Notes under the pieces: model-generated
Told to the model about the DNA's origin: nothing
Database searches by the model: none
Seen by the model: the letters and a program-made list of their open reading frames with translations, nothing else
Program-made: the position numbers and the translations under genes
DNA from: Paraburkholderia panacisoli
Lineage (GTDB): Bacteria; Pseudomonadota; Gammaproteobacteria; Burkholderiales; Burkholderiaceae
Length of the DNA stretch: 64,000 nt
NCBI RefSeq assembly: GCF_008369935.1
Contig: NZ_VTUZ01000010.1
Coordinates: 186,001 to 250,000 of the forward strand
Direction: 5' to 3'
Shown here: in pieces, positions 37,136-46,315 of the stretch
Layout: the number at the start of each line of letters is the position of its first letter
Position numbering within the stretch: position 1 is the first letter of the stretch

Positions 37136-38228
37136 GAGCGGCCTCCGGGCCGGACAGCAGCTTCGTGTCCGCGCCGAACACGAACAGTTCGTCGGGGTCG
37201 ATGTACACGTCGAGTTGCGTGCCGAGATCGATCTGATGCACGCCTTGCAGTTGCGCGACCAGATCGACGCCGCCTTGCCGCGTGTGCAGATGCAGGTAAG
37301 TTTCGGAGCCGCTCAATTCGGCCAGTTCGAGCCGGCACGGCACCGCGACGGAGCGCTGCGTCTGGGGTGCGAGTCGCAGATGGCCGGGGCGGATGCCGAT
37401 GTGGCACGTGTCGCTCCTGCCGACGGCACGGGCGCTGGCCCGTTCGAGCGGCACGTCGATGCCGATTGGCAGGCGCGCGGTGCCGTCGGCGGTGAGATCG
37501 CTGACAAGCATGTTCATCGGCGGATCGTTGAAGACGGCTGCGACGTCGACATTGGCGGGCGCGTTGTACACATCGAGCGTCGGGCCGTATTGCAGCACGC
37601 GCCCCCTGTCGACGATCGCCGTATAGCCGCCGAGCAGCAGCGCTTCGAGCGGCTCGGTCGTCGCGTAGACGACAGTGGTTTTGCCGTCCGCGAACAGCGC
37701 CGACAGTTCGACGCGCAATTCTTCGCGTAGCTTGTAGTCGAGATTGACGAGCGGTTCGTCGAGCAACACCAGTGACGACCGCTTGACCAGCGCCCGCGCA
37801 AGCGCGCAGCGCTGCTGCTGGCCGCCGGACAGCTCCCACGGGCGCCGTTGCAGAAGATGGTCGATATGGAGTTTGGCGGCGACTTCGTGTACGCGCCGTT
37901 CGACTTCGCCGGCGGGCGTCTTTTGCAGCTTCAGCGGTGACGCGATGTTGTCGAACACCGTCATCGCCGGATAGTTGATGAACTGCTGATAGACCATTGC
38001 GAGGTTGCGCTGCCTGACGCTGACGCCGGTCACGTCGTTGCCGTCGGCGAGCACGCGGCCGGTAGCCGGGCGGTCGAGGCCGGCCATCACGCGCATCAGG
38101 GTGGTCTTGCCGGCTTGCGTCGGCCCGAGCAGCACGTTGATCGCGCCGGGGACAAGCCGCAGGTCGACGCCGTATAGATGCGTCTGGGCGCCCGAAACGA
38201 CTGTCACCCGCTCCAGTTCCAAGACCAA
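37122..38228 (-). CDS. glpS: Glycerol ABC transporter ATPase with degenerate switch loop
   Basis: 368 residues from TTG 38228 (AAGGAG 7 nt upstream; no ATG fits). Walker A GPTQAGKTT, Q-loop VYQQFINYP, signature LSGGQQQR and Walker B LLDEPLVNLD are intact, but the switch histidine of the usual YVTHD is a Thr (YATTEP). A C-terminal regulatory domain follows. First gene of glpSTPQUV. The signature serves the site built on GlpT, and the degenerate switch and Walker motifs sit opposite the degenerate GlpT loop. Confidence 0.88.
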   Translation of the reverse strand: MVLELERVTVVSGAQTHLYGVDLRLVPGAINVLLGPTQAGKTTLMRVMAGLDRPATGRVLADGNDVTGVSVRQRNLAMVYQQFINYPAMTVFDNIASPLKLQKTPAGEVERRVHEVAAKLHIDHLLQRRPWELSGGQQQRCALARALVKRSSLVLLDEPLVNLDYKLREELRVELSALFADGKTTVVYATTEPLEALLLGGYTAIVDRGRVLQYGPTLDVYNAPANVDVAAVFNDPPMNMLVSDLTADGTARLPIGIDVPLERASARAVGRSDTCHIGIRPGHLRLAPQTQRSVAVPCRLELAELSGSETYLHLHTRQGGVDLVAQLQGVHQIDLGTQLDVYIDPDELFVFGADTKLLSGPEAAHGAH

Positions 38229-38739
38229 ATCGCTCTCCTTTGTTCTGGTGCGTCTCCGGTGCTGCGGGTGCCTGACGCGGCACAGGTGTGATGCGTAACA
38301 AGCGCCGTTTGCGGTTGACTTTCCCGGCAATTCTCGATCGCCTGACCGGAGGGCCAAGCGTGCCCCTATTTTTCTGAAAGCAGTTCAAAACAACGAAATG
38401 AATGTTCCTTTTTGTTCGTTTATGTATAAATTGGTGTTAACCATACAATCTACAAACAATGACTTTCCTGCATCATTACTTCAGTTAATACGATTTTCTT
38501 CCATTTATGGCGTTTTTCCACTGATTTCGTAAGAAACTTGTCGGCACAATAGAAATAATGGCCCGACGAATCGCCTGCTCGCGCTCGCTGGACAAGAAAT
38601 TGCCGCTTCGGCCCATCACAGCGCAATCCCGCAGTAGGTGTCATTACGAGCGATGCCGCGCTGAAAGCATGTCGCATCTTTCAGTGACGGCATGGGAATG
38701 GGAATGCGCGGCGAGCCGTACTCCATGCCCGTATGTCGC
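38229..38739. other. Promoter region of the glp operon; no gene seen
   Basis: About 510 bp. The stretch 38380-38560 is AT-rich and should hold the glp promoter. An inverted repeat AACGAA (38393-38398) / TTCGTT (38416-38421) with a neighbouring ATGTTC resembles operators of DeoR-type GlpR repressors. No glpR gene is adjacent. Frames at 38450-38677 lack coding features. Confidence 0.5.
38393..38421. promoter_or_regulatory. Candidate GlpR-type operator
   Basis: Inverted AACGAA/TTCGTT half-sites around ATGAATGTTCC, about 165-190 bp upstream of glpS in an AT-rich segment. TTCG-containing half-sites are typical of GlpR operators; the assignment is by similarity and position only. Confidence 0.35.
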
Positions 38740-38925
38740 GCAGTTATACAGTTCAATTGGCCGGCCATCGATTGATGCAGAACTCGTGATCTGCATGTTG
38801 CTGCGTAGGCGATTGCCTCGCTATCAGACCCGAGCGAAGGCGATGCGAAGAGGTAAATGAACCTCTCGCATTGATGAGTTTGCAGGCTGGCTGCGGAGGA
38901 CAGGCATCGTTGTCGTGAACGATGA
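38740..38925 (+). mobile_element. Relic of an IS1182-like transposase
   Basis: Plus-strand text QLYSSIGRPSIDAELVICMLL matches the N-terminal region of IS1182-family DDE transposases (GRPSIDPELMIRMLI). After a frame shift near 38810 it continues as AIRPERRRCEEVNEPLAL, the counterpart of GIRSERRLCEEVHLNLAY, and then stops. About 60 codons survive, without the DDE catalytic core or recognisable terminal repeats. Confidence 0.6.
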
Positions 38926-38948
38926 AGCCGGGCCGGTGTGCACGCCGG

Positions 38949-39824
38949 CTAGAACACACCGCTGCGCACGTCGGCTCCCCTGCGGTAGTTCCGGTTACTC
39001 TGATCTGGATTCCGGTTCACCAGCGCTCGCGCATAGAGCGGATGGTGCAGACTACGTATCTCATGTTCGAGCCTGAAGCAGTGCGCGCCGCTCACCGGAT
39101 CGATGACGTCGGCGAAGCGGTATTGATGAGGTTCCTCGCCATAGGTCAGCTCGCGCTCGGCAAGCCGTGTGTAGGGTTCAGAGAAGTTTGCGATATAGAT
39201 CTGGATGTGATGCCCATCGTATTCCGGGATTGCCGCGAGCGTTTCTGCGTAGACAAGTTGCTGATGCGTCCCGACCGCGATTACCGCCTGCTGCAAACCG
39301 TTGTGGTCGCGGACCTCAACGGACGCATTGAGCATCTCGCGGTAAAAATCGGCAATCGACCCCGCGCAGCCGGCCGGCACATCGAGTTGCACATAAGCGA
39401 CGCCGAGATCGATGCCCGACCACGGAACGTTCGCCTGATACGCATCCGCATCGAGGCAGTCGTAACGGTTTCCCCATGGGCAGGTGACCTCTACCCGGCC
39501 GGCTCGCTCGGTCCATCCGAACGCGGTTCCGTCGAGCGCTGGCCTGACTTCGCGCAGCCGTGCGAGTAGCGATTGGCGCTCGCCCACGACGAGCGCGATG
39601 TGCCCACGCAGTCGCTGTGCGTCGCCGTGCGGCAAGTGAATCTGCGAACGACCGATGTTGATCCACATATTGGTCACGCCGGTCATCAGATAGGGATCAC
39701 GCGTGAGCCCAAGTCCGCTGACATAGAATGCAGTCGCCAAACGCTGGTCCGGTATCGTGAGGTTGACGTGCTCCAGCAGCACCAGATTGCCTGTATCTTC
39801 ACGCGCGTAATCGGAACGTTCCAT
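38949..39824 (-). CDS. Two-module VOC (glyoxalase/dioxygenase superfamily) protein
   Basis: 291 residues from the ATG at 39824 (GAAGG 7 nt upstream; earlier in-frame ATGs at 39851 and 39938 lack it). Two VOC-type modules: LVLLEHVNLTIPDQRLATAFYVSGLGL near the N terminus and IDLGVAYVQLDVPAGCAGSIADFYREML from about 130. Potential metal ligands include His in LEHVNL and Glu/His in GHHIQIYI. Substrate unknown; extradiol dioxygenase or lyase chemistry is possible. Single gene between an IS relic and a phosphoesterase gene. Confidence 0.7.
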   Translation of the reverse strand: MERSDYAREDTGNLVLLEHVNLTIPDQRLATAFYVSGLGLTRDPYLMTGVTNMWINIGRSQIHLPHGDAQRLRGHIALVVGERQSLLARLREVRPALDGTAFGWTERAGRVEVTCPWGNRYDCLDADAYQANVPWSGIDLGVAYVQLDVPAGCAGSIADFYREMLNASVEVRDHNGLQQAVIAVGTHQQLVYAETLAAIPEYDGHHIQIYIANFSEPYTRLAERELTYGEEPHQYRFADVIDPVSGAHCFRLEHEIRSLHHPLYARALVNRNPDQSNRNYRRGADVRSGVF

Positions 39825-40027
39825 CGGATTGCCTTCGGAGAATTCAAACATTCGGTATACCGGTTTCCGCTCTACCTGGTTGCAGTTTAATTGCATCCTG
39901 CCGCAAAGGCTTTCATCGGAGAACTTTCGGCCGGTCATCGTTTATGTGCTCTTGCTGCATGATCCATATTAACGGGGTGGCGACCGTCAAAGCCGGAGGG
40001 AATGCAGCGGGTCACGCTCGACACTGT

Positions 40028-41503
40028 TTACTTCGGATTTGGAAAGCCAAGAGCGTCAGCCTTCGTTCTCAGCTCCGCGAAACGGCCGCCCGCCGGGCTC
40101 ACTGCCGTATCGGAGACGGCGCCGCCCGGCGTGACCTGACTCTTATCCAGTTGTGCAATGCCGGTCACGACGCTGGCCGCCGAGGTCGAACACGCAACGC
40201 CGAACAGTCCCTGCGCGACGGAGATGGCGGGCGCGTCGGTGCGTGGCGCGTCAGCCAGATCCAACGCATACGCCAGGTTGAAGGTTCCCGGGTCGCTTCC
40301 CCGGACGCCGAGCGGGTCGAGCCCGAAGCGCCATGCAAGCAATTGGTGGATCGAACTGGGATCGAACGGATAGCGCGAAACACTGTTCGCACGCACACGC
40401 GGTCCGAGCAACATGCAGGGCACGCGAAAGCCGAGTCGCCCGTCGTTGCCCACGGCACTTTCGGCGGCCGACACTGGCCTCACCGGCGGCGCGACATGTT
40501 CCATGAAGCCACCCCACTCGTCATAGACGACGATCAAGAGCGTCTTGCTCCAGTTCGGGCTTGTGCGCAGTGCATCGTAGATCTGTCCCAACAGCACTTG
40601 GCCGTTGCGCACGTCGGCATGCGGGTGGTCGTCGTTCGACGTCCCCTGTGATTCACTGCCGAAACTCGGATCGACCACACAGAACGACGGCAGCAGGCCA
40701 GCGGCGGCATCGGTCAGGAACTCGGCAAACAGCTTCGAGCGTCCGACATATCGGGTTCCATAGAGCGCCGTGAACGGCACGTCGTGGAAATAATAGGTCG
40801 ACGAAACATTCTTCGCATCGAGCCGATCCCAGATGGTCGGTAACGACGACGAGTCGAGCGTGTCGGCGAGACGATCCGTTTCACCGCTATGCAGGTAGAT
40901 CCGGTTCGGGTAGGTATCGGCGAGAATGCCGCTCATGTAGTAATCGCAAACAGTGTATTGCGCGACAGCGCCCCGATAAAAGTCGAGATCCGCGGACCGG
41001 AAATAGCCGATTGGCAACAAGTCGCCGGGCGTGAGGCTCGTGCCCACTGTCCGCAGAAAGCCGTTCATCGCGCCGTTTGCCAGATGGACGCGGCCGGCAT
41101 CGTACGCGTGATTCGGGTCCGCAAATGCGCAGCCCTGGAATCCATAGGCCGGATCTGCAGTGAGCGCAAACGACGCGTGGGTTGCGCCGAACGCATCGGT
41201 AAATGTGCGCCCTGTCTGCGCGCTCTCGGCGTTTGGCACCCAGCCCAGCAGATGATCGAAGGACCGGTTTTCCATCGTGACGAGCACGATATGGTCGATA
41301 CCGGAATTCGTCGGATCGGGCAATTGAGGACGCGGGAGATTTGCGCGATCCGGCGGGACTGAGCCGATCACCGGATTCGTCGACCCGCCTGACCCGGACA
41401 CGCCGCCACCTCCACCGCAAGCCGACAACGCGACAGAGCTTGCAAGCGCGGCGAGAATTTTCCGGCGGGCGCGATCGGGCGGATTGGTGGGCCGCGTGCT
41501 CAT
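40028..41503 (-). CDS. Lipoprotein phosphoesterase, AcpA/phospholipase C family
   Basis: 491 residues from ATG 41503, preceded by AGGAGACAACAAT. A lipobox is visible (ASSVALSAC then a Gly run), so it is probably a membrane-anchored lipoprotein. The phosphoesterase (alkaline-phosphatase superfamily) signature DHIVLVTMENRSFDHLLGW near residue 65 contains the metal/nucleophile region, followed by DDHPHADVRNGQ and VVYDEWGGFMEHVAPP. Homologues are acid phosphatases and nonhemolytic phospholipases C. Likely role: phosphate release from extracellular or membrane phosphoesters; exact substrate not evident. Confidence 0.82.
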   Translation of the reverse strand: MSTRPTNPPDRARRKILAALASSVALSACGGGGGVSGSGGSTNPVIGSVPPDRANLPRPQLPDPTNSGIDHIVLVTMENRSFDHLLGWVPNAESAQTGRTFTDAFGATHASFALTADPAYGFQGCAFADPNHAYDAGRVHLANGAMNGFLRTVGTSLTPGDLLPIGYFRSADLDFYRGAVAQYTVCDYYMSGILADTYPNRIYLHSGETDRLADTLDSSSLPTIWDRLDAKNVSSTYYFHDVPFTALYGTRYVGRSKLFAEFLTDAAAGLLPSFCVVDPSFGSESQGTSNDDHPHADVRNGQVLLGQIYDALRTSPNWSKTLLIVVYDEWGGFMEHVAPPVRPVSAAESAVGNDGRLGFRVPCMLLGPRVRANSVSRYPFDPSSIHQLLAWRFGLDPLGVRGSDPGTFNLAYALDLADAPRTDAPAISVAQGLFGVACSTSAASVVTGIAQLDKSQVTPGGAVSDTAVSPAGGRFAELRTKADALGFPNPK

Positions 41504-41647
41504 ATTGTTGTCTCCTATCGGTCTATGTGTGGGGTCGCGCGGCTGCTTTTGCGCCCCTGTGCGACTCAATCGACCGACGTAGCATTTAGTGTTCCCCCGC
41601 CCCGAGCACATACCGTCCACGCCCCATGTGTCCCACATCAGTAGTTA

Positions 41648-41685
41648 ACATATGTTGCATTTAATATTTTTCTGGCAACATATGT
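41648..41685. promoter_or_regulatory. Perfect 11-bp inverted repeat between divergent genes
   Basis: ACATATGTTGC (41648-41658) and GCAACATATGT (41675-41685), separated by a 16-base AT-only-like spacer. It lies between the phosphoesterase gene (start 41503) and the binding-protein gene (start 41742), 57 bp before the latter. The arms are too perfect for chance at this size; a repressor operator or a small transposon end are the options. Confidence 0.65.
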
Positions 41686-41741
41686 ATCACAACAATTGCG
41701 CACACGCACCGAAACTCGTTCTCTACGATGGGGAAATTGCT

Positions 41742-42635
41742 ATGAAACACAGGCTGCTGATTGCCCTCGCGACTTTTGCAGTTGTTTCGACTACCGCTTC
41801 AGCACAGGAGGCGCAGTCGACCTTGGCAAAAGTCCAGGGCGGGAATTCGATTTCGATCGGTCACCGCGAAACGTCGGTGCCGTTTTCTTACGTTGATGCG
41901 AACAACCAGGTGATCGGATTTTCCCAGGATCTTTGCAACAAGATCATCGATGCGGTAAAAGCCAAAACCAGCCACCCCGATCTGCACGTACGCTTCGTAC
42001 CGGTTACCTCGCAGAACCGCATTCCGCTCGTTCAGAACGGCACCGTCGACCTCGAATGCGGTGTGACGACGAACCTGACGTCCCGGCAGAACCAGGTCGC
42101 GTTTTCCGACACGTTCTTCGTTGCCACGACGCGTCTGCTTACGCGCAAAGACTCGGGCGTCAAAGATTTTGAGGACCTTGCCGGAAAGACCGTGGTGACT
42201 AACCAGGGAACCACGTCCGAGCGTCTCCTCAGGAAGATGAACGAGGAGAAAAAGATGAATATGCAAATCATCAGCGCGAAGGATTACGGCGAAGGCCGTG
42301 TCACGCTCGAAACCGGCCGGGCCGTGGCATACATGATGGACGACGTCCTGCTTGCCGGCGCGCGCTCGCTGACGGCACGGCCCGCTGACTGGGTCATTGT
42401 GGGAACGCCTCAGTCGTCCGAAGCGTATGGTTTCATGCTTCGCAAAGACGACCCGGAATTCAAGAAGCTGGTTGACGACGTCATGGTTCGCGCCATGAAA
42501 AGCGGCGATATTAAAGCCATGTACAGCAAGTGGTTCATGAAGCCAGTGCCGCCGAAAGGCATCAATTTCGATTTCCCCATGAGCGAAGCGCTGGAAAAGC
42601 TGTACGCAGCGCCCAACGACAAGGCCTTTGATTGA
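41742..42635 (+). CDS. GltI-like amino-acid ABC transporter binding protein, solitary
   Basis: 297 residues from the ATG at 41742 with a signal peptide (MKHRLLIALATFAVVSTTASA). The mature part is a type II periplasmic binding protein of the glutamate/aspartate GltI group: SISIGHRETSVPFSYVDANNQVIGFSQDLC, NGTVDLECGVTTNLTSRQNQVAFSDTF and the terminal MYSKWFMKPVPPKGINFDFPMS. No permease or ATPase gene follows; the next gene is a chemoreceptor 449 bp away, so it may serve a transporter encoded elsewhere or a sensing role. Confidence 0.9.
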   Translation: MKHRLLIALATFAVVSTTASAQEAQSTLAKVQGGNSISIGHRETSVPFSYVDANNQVIGFSQDLCNKIIDAVKAKTSHPDLHVRFVPVTSQNRIPLVQNGTVDLECGVTTNLTSRQNQVAFSDTFFVATTRLLTRKDSGVKDFEDLAGKTVVTNQGTTSERLLRKMNEEKKMNMQIISAKDYGEGRVTLETGRAVAYMMDDVLLAGARSLTARPADWVIVGTPQSSEAYGFMLRKDDPEFKKLVDDVMVRAMKSGDIKAMYSKWFMKPVPPKGINFDFPMSEALEKLYAAPNDKAFD

Positions 42636-43084
42636 GACTGGGCGACGCTGCTGTGGCGCGCGATTGAAATGGTGCGAAGCGAACGATTTGCCTATGGACT
42701 ACAGGCACGCCACGCTCACGCATGAGTCGCACCACGGCATCTGAGCTGCGTTGTATCGCTGTCGACGTTCTGGCGTCCCACGACACGCCGGAGCGAAGCC
42801 GCCCGATAAATAGAATAGAAGTGAAATGAGGGCATTTGCGATAACCGTGCTACTCCATCCGTGGCACAATCGCCGCGCTAGCTCGGTCCTTGCAGAGAGT
42901 ACTCCGCACAGCGAATTTCAAGGAGACGGAGGTTGCCGGAGCCATGCATTCCGTGACAACCTCGCTGACGGAGGCGTCTCCTGAAACAGAAGAACACGCA
43001 CGTGAGCGACGTGCTCTCGGATTGCACGCCATGGACCTGGGCTGCGATCGAAGGCGAAAGCCCAAATACGGTGGGGCAATATCC
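42636..43084. other. Intergenic region before the chemoreceptor gene
   Basis: 449 bp. The chemoreceptor frame is open back to 42890, but that part lacks family similarity. I saw no clear sigma-28 or sigma-54 promoter and no terminator. Confidence 0.35.
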
Positions 43085-44635
43085 ATGTCAACCTATAAAG
43101 AGACGCCGCGCGTTACCGCCGGCCTCCCCCACGCACCCTCCCCCTCTCTCCCGCTCAGGTCGGCATTGCGCCGCTGGAACCTGCGGGTACAGTGGACGAT
43201 TGCCGCGCTCAGCGCCATCGGCGCCATCACGGCGGCCCGCTGGTACGGCAGTTACGGCGCCGCATTGGGACTGGCGCAGTTCCTTGTCATTTTTGGCCTC
43301 TTCGGGGCAGGCCTGAGCCATGCAATCTCGACCTTGCGGGCGCAGTTGAATGCGCTGTGCGACGGCGACCTGGTGCGCGACGTATGTTTGCCCGGGCGCG
43401 ACGAAATGGCTGCGCTGGGCGAACAGGGCCGCCTGCTTGCCTACCAGTTGTCGCAGATGGTAGCGCGCATCCGCAGTGAAGCCGAACTGATCGCCATGGG
43501 CGCAGCCCAGGCCACCCAACAGACGACCCTGCTGTCGCAGCGGACCGAATCGCAGGCTGCCAGCCTGGAGGAGACCCGTGCTTCGCTCCAGGCCTTGCTG
43601 GAGGCCGTGCGCTACAACACCGATCAGACGCAGCAAGCCGATGAGCAGTCCTCTCGTGCGCATGCAGATGCGGTCGCGGGCCAGGCGGCGGTGCGCGCTT
43701 CCGTCGAAAGCATCGAGCGCATCGAGCAGCGTTCACGCGAGATGGGGGAAATACTCGGTGTGATCGACGGCATCGCCTTTCAGACCAATATCCTTGCGTT
43801 GAATGCCGCAGTGGAAGCCGCACGGGCCGGCGACTCCGGCCGCGGGTTTGCCGTCGTCGCCGCCGAAGTGCGGGCATTGGCGCAGCGCTCCGCGCAAGCG
43901 GCGGCCGAAGTCAAGAAGCTGATCCAGCATTCTCGCGACGAGGTGACCGACGGGGTGCAGGCCATTGAAGGCAGCAGGAATTTGCTGGCGCGCGCGGTCG
44001 GCGCGGTCAGCGAAGTGGCCGCTTTGCTGCGCGACGTTGCACGCTCGAGCAACGAGCAGACCACCGGCCTGCAGGAGATCGCGCAAGCGGTCGAGGTGCT
44101 GGACGACATCACGCAGCGCAATGGCCAGATGGTCGGCGGGTCGGTGGAAACCGCGAGTCTGATGCAGGCACGGGCCGATCGACTGAGTGATGGAGTGAAA
44201 TACATCCGGCTTCGACAGGGCTGTGCGGAGGAAGCCAGAGCGATGGCGGAGCGTGCCGCTCGACTGGTCGACACTGAGGGGCCGGAAAGCGCAGTGCGCC
44301 GATTTCACGACCCGCAGGGCGGCTTTCACGATCGCGATCTTTACATCGTGGTCGCGGACCGCGACGACTATTTCCGCGCCTTTGGCTCCGATCCGGGCAA
44401 GGCCGGCAAGCTGCGCAACGAGGCGCTGCCGGGCGACGACCAATCCGCGATCCGCGAGGCCAGTTGGCGCGCGGTCGATCAAGGCGGCGGGTGGATCGAA
44501 TTCAGCGGACGCCATCCGATTACCAGACAACCCGTGGAAAAGATCGGCTACATCGCGCCCGCCCTCGGCGGCCGCTGGGCGGTTCAGTGCAGCGTCAACC
44601 GCGGCGACGGACTGGTGCCGTCGAGGAGCGCTTGA
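43085..44635 (+). CDS. Methyl-accepting chemotaxis protein with C-terminal sensor-like domain
   Basis: 516 residues from the ATG at 43085. Two closely spaced membrane segments (roughly 35-80: WTIAALSAIGAITAARWYGSYGAALGLA and on) leave almost no periplasmic domain. The cytoplasmic signalling hairpin tip is EILGVIDGIAFQTNILALNAAVEAARAGDSGRGFAVVAAEVRALAQRS in family form. After the hairpin, about 110 residues (AVRRFHDPQGGFHDRDLYIVVADRDDY... to IEFSGRHPITRQPVEKIGYIAP) resemble a single-Cache/PAS-like sensor module. This places the ligand domain at the cytoplasmic C terminus, opposite to the usual layout. Start uncertain. Confidence 0.85.
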   Translation: MSTYKETPRVTAGLPHAPSPSLPLRSALRRWNLRVQWTIAALSAIGAITAARWYGSYGAALGLAQFLVIFGLFGAGLSHAISTLRAQLNALCDGDLVRDVCLPGRDEMAALGEQGRLLAYQLSQMVARIRSEAELIAMGAAQATQQTTLLSQRTESQAASLEETRASLQALLEAVRYNTDQTQQADEQSSRAHADAVAGQAAVRASVESIERIEQRSREMGEILGVIDGIAFQTNILALNAAVEAARAGDSGRGFAVVAAEVRALAQRSAQAAAEVKKLIQHSRDEVTDGVQAIEGSRNLLARAVGAVSEVAALLRDVARSSNEQTTGLQEIAQAVEVLDDITQRNGQMVGGSVETASLMQARADRLSDGVKYIRLRQGCAEEARAMAERAARLVDTEGPESAVRRFHDPQGGFHDRDLYIVVADRDDYFRAFGSDPGKAGKLRNEALPGDDQSAIREASWRAVDQGGGWIEFSGRHPITRQPVEKIGYIAPALGGRWAVQCSVNRGDGLVPSRSA

Positions 44636-44727
44636 GCGCGGCGTCAGGCAGTCGAAGCCGGGGCATCGTTCCAGATGCGCGACGACCACTGACGCTGTCG
44701 AGTTACCCGTTTAACGAGTAGTTCTGC

Positions 44728-45147
44728 TCACGGATGCAGCATTAATCCCTTCACCGCCTTATCAACCATCTTTCTCGGTCCACGTAAAGCGACTCCAACC
44801 AGATCGGGCTGGTCAGCCGGCTCGGTGCTAAACGCGGCGCGATTGTCGTCGTCATTACCGGTCGAAAACATTGCTGTCACATAGACGGCCATCATGAGTT
44901 CTCGTTGGTGACCTTGCTGGAACGCCCTTTGCAAACCGGAAAGATCACCTGTATGGATCATCATCGGTTGGCCGAGCAATGCGGCGTATTTTCGCCCGTT
45001 CGCATCTTCGTAAGGCTTTCCAATCGCATCAGGCGCGGCCGCTGCTATTCCGGTCGCCAAAAAAGCGGTGACGTTCAATTTTTGCCACGATGCCAGATCC
45101 TCACGCACCACGATCGCCACTTTAGTTTCAAATTCCATCAGTTCCAT
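44728..45147 (-). CDS. DUF2000 family protein
   Basis: 139 residues. The pattern FETKVAIVVREDLASWQKLNVTAFLATG, KYAALLGQPMMIHTG and the C-terminal GPRKMVDKAVKGL matches small DUF2000 proteins of unknown function. These are frequently beside an AraC-type regulator, as here (122 bp upstream, same strand). ATG 45147 or the second ATG 45138 may be the start. It has no signal peptide or membrane segment. Confidence 0.75.
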   Translation of the reverse strand: MELMEFETKVAIVVREDLASWQKLNVTAFLATGIAAAAPDAIGKPYEDANGRKYAALLGQPMMIHTGDLSGLQRAFQQGHQRELMMAVYVTAMFSTGNDDDNRAAFSTEPADQPDLVGVALRGPRKMVDKAVKGLMLHP

Positions 45148-45269
45148 TTCCTCACCGTATCAGACACGCAAAGCGAGAGCGGACACTGTGCGACATGTGG
45201 GCACGTCGGCAAGCATCGCCTCGCGGACCCGACGTTCCGAGAAGACTGACGGGGTCGTTCCCGGCAAGA

Positions 45270-46124
45270 CTAGTTCACTTTCCTCGCGCAGTCTGGAAGA
45301 TTTGTGCAACGTTTGCTGTAGTGCGCCGGCGTCAGTCCATACGCACGCCGGAACCAGCGTCCAAGGTGACTCTGGTCGGAAAAGCACAGCGAATGTGCAA
45401 CATCCGCTGGCAGCGCGCCGAGTGCAAGCAGCTGACGCGCCTTGGTCAGACGCAGTTGAATCAGATAAGCGTGCGGCGCCAGTCCAAAACAGCTCTTGAA
45501 CGCGCGTGATAGCCGGAACCGATCCACTGCGCAGGCAGCCGCCAGATGGTCCAGTCCGATGTCATCTTCGACATGGGCATGTAGATATTCGCGCGCGCGA
45601 TGTGCGACACCCAGGAGCTTAGGCCCGCGTTCGCAGCGTATGCGCCAGTCGAGATGGTGGCTAAGGCGTTCGAGTAACACATCGATTGCAGCCTGCCGCA
45701 CGACGTGCATTTCTTGCGTATGCAGTGCGCGAAACACAGTCGCAGTTGCCCTGACGAGCAAGACATCGTCGACAAGGGTTTGCGGGAAAGAAGGGGCGCC
45801 CGATTGCGGCGCTTCACTGGACCATGCCCGGAGTTCGCGCGTCAGCCACTCCGGTTTGAGATACAGCATCGAATAGGTGAACCCGCCTTCCGACGGTGCG
45901 TGTCCGTCGTGGATGTCGCCCGGTTCGAGCATAAAGACTTTACCCGGTGTACTGGTAACGCGGGTGCGGCGGCAGTCGAATTGCTGGATGCCGTGTTCGG
46001 TATAGCCGAGAAGATAGGTGTCGTGCCAATGTGGATCGTAGGCATGACCCTCGAAATGCGCACGAAGGATTTCGATTTCCGTGCTCTTGTCCTTGCGTAT
46101 ATCGATCCAGTTATTTCCTGCCAT
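45270..46124 (-). CDS. AraC-family regulator adjacent to DUF2000
   Basis: 284 residues. N-terminal cupin-type domain (HWHDTYLLGYTEHGIQQFDCR and FMLEPGDIHDGHAP) followed by an AraC double HTH from about 180: DVAHSLCFSDQSHLGRWFRRAYGLTPAHYSK. It precedes the DUF2000 gene on the same strand and probably controls it. Effector unknown. Confidence 0.83.
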   Translation of the reverse strand: MAGNNWIDIRKDKSTEIEILRAHFEGHAYDPHWHDTYLLGYTEHGIQQFDCRRTRVTSTPGKVFMLEPGDIHDGHAPSEGGFTYSMLYLKPEWLTRELRAWSSEAPQSGAPSFPQTLVDDVLLVRATATVFRALHTQEMHVVRQAAIDVLLERLSHHLDWRIRCERGPKLLGVAHRAREYLHAHVEDDIGLDHLAAACAVDRFRLSRAFKSCFGLAPHAYLIQLRLTKARQLLALGALPADVAHSLCFSDQSHLGRWFRRAYGLTPAHYSKRCTNLPDCARKVN

Positions 46125-46315
46125 GGGGTGTACGCGGAAGCCTCGTCGTTGCCGTCAATTCTATGCGGTCAAGAACTCTGCTGCCCACACCCATGCATTT
46201 GGGCTTTCGTCCACCTTTCCTTTGCCTATACTTTCCCTGCGCGAAGTCGGCATATTGTCTACACCGCGCGCTTGATTTGGTCAGATTTAACCTGCTTTCG
46301 TCACGGAGGCTGCAC

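Noticed and set aside
36134..37495. 453-codon frame antisense to glpT/glpS
   Set aside because: Shadow ORF; glpT and glpS motifs are in the other strand.
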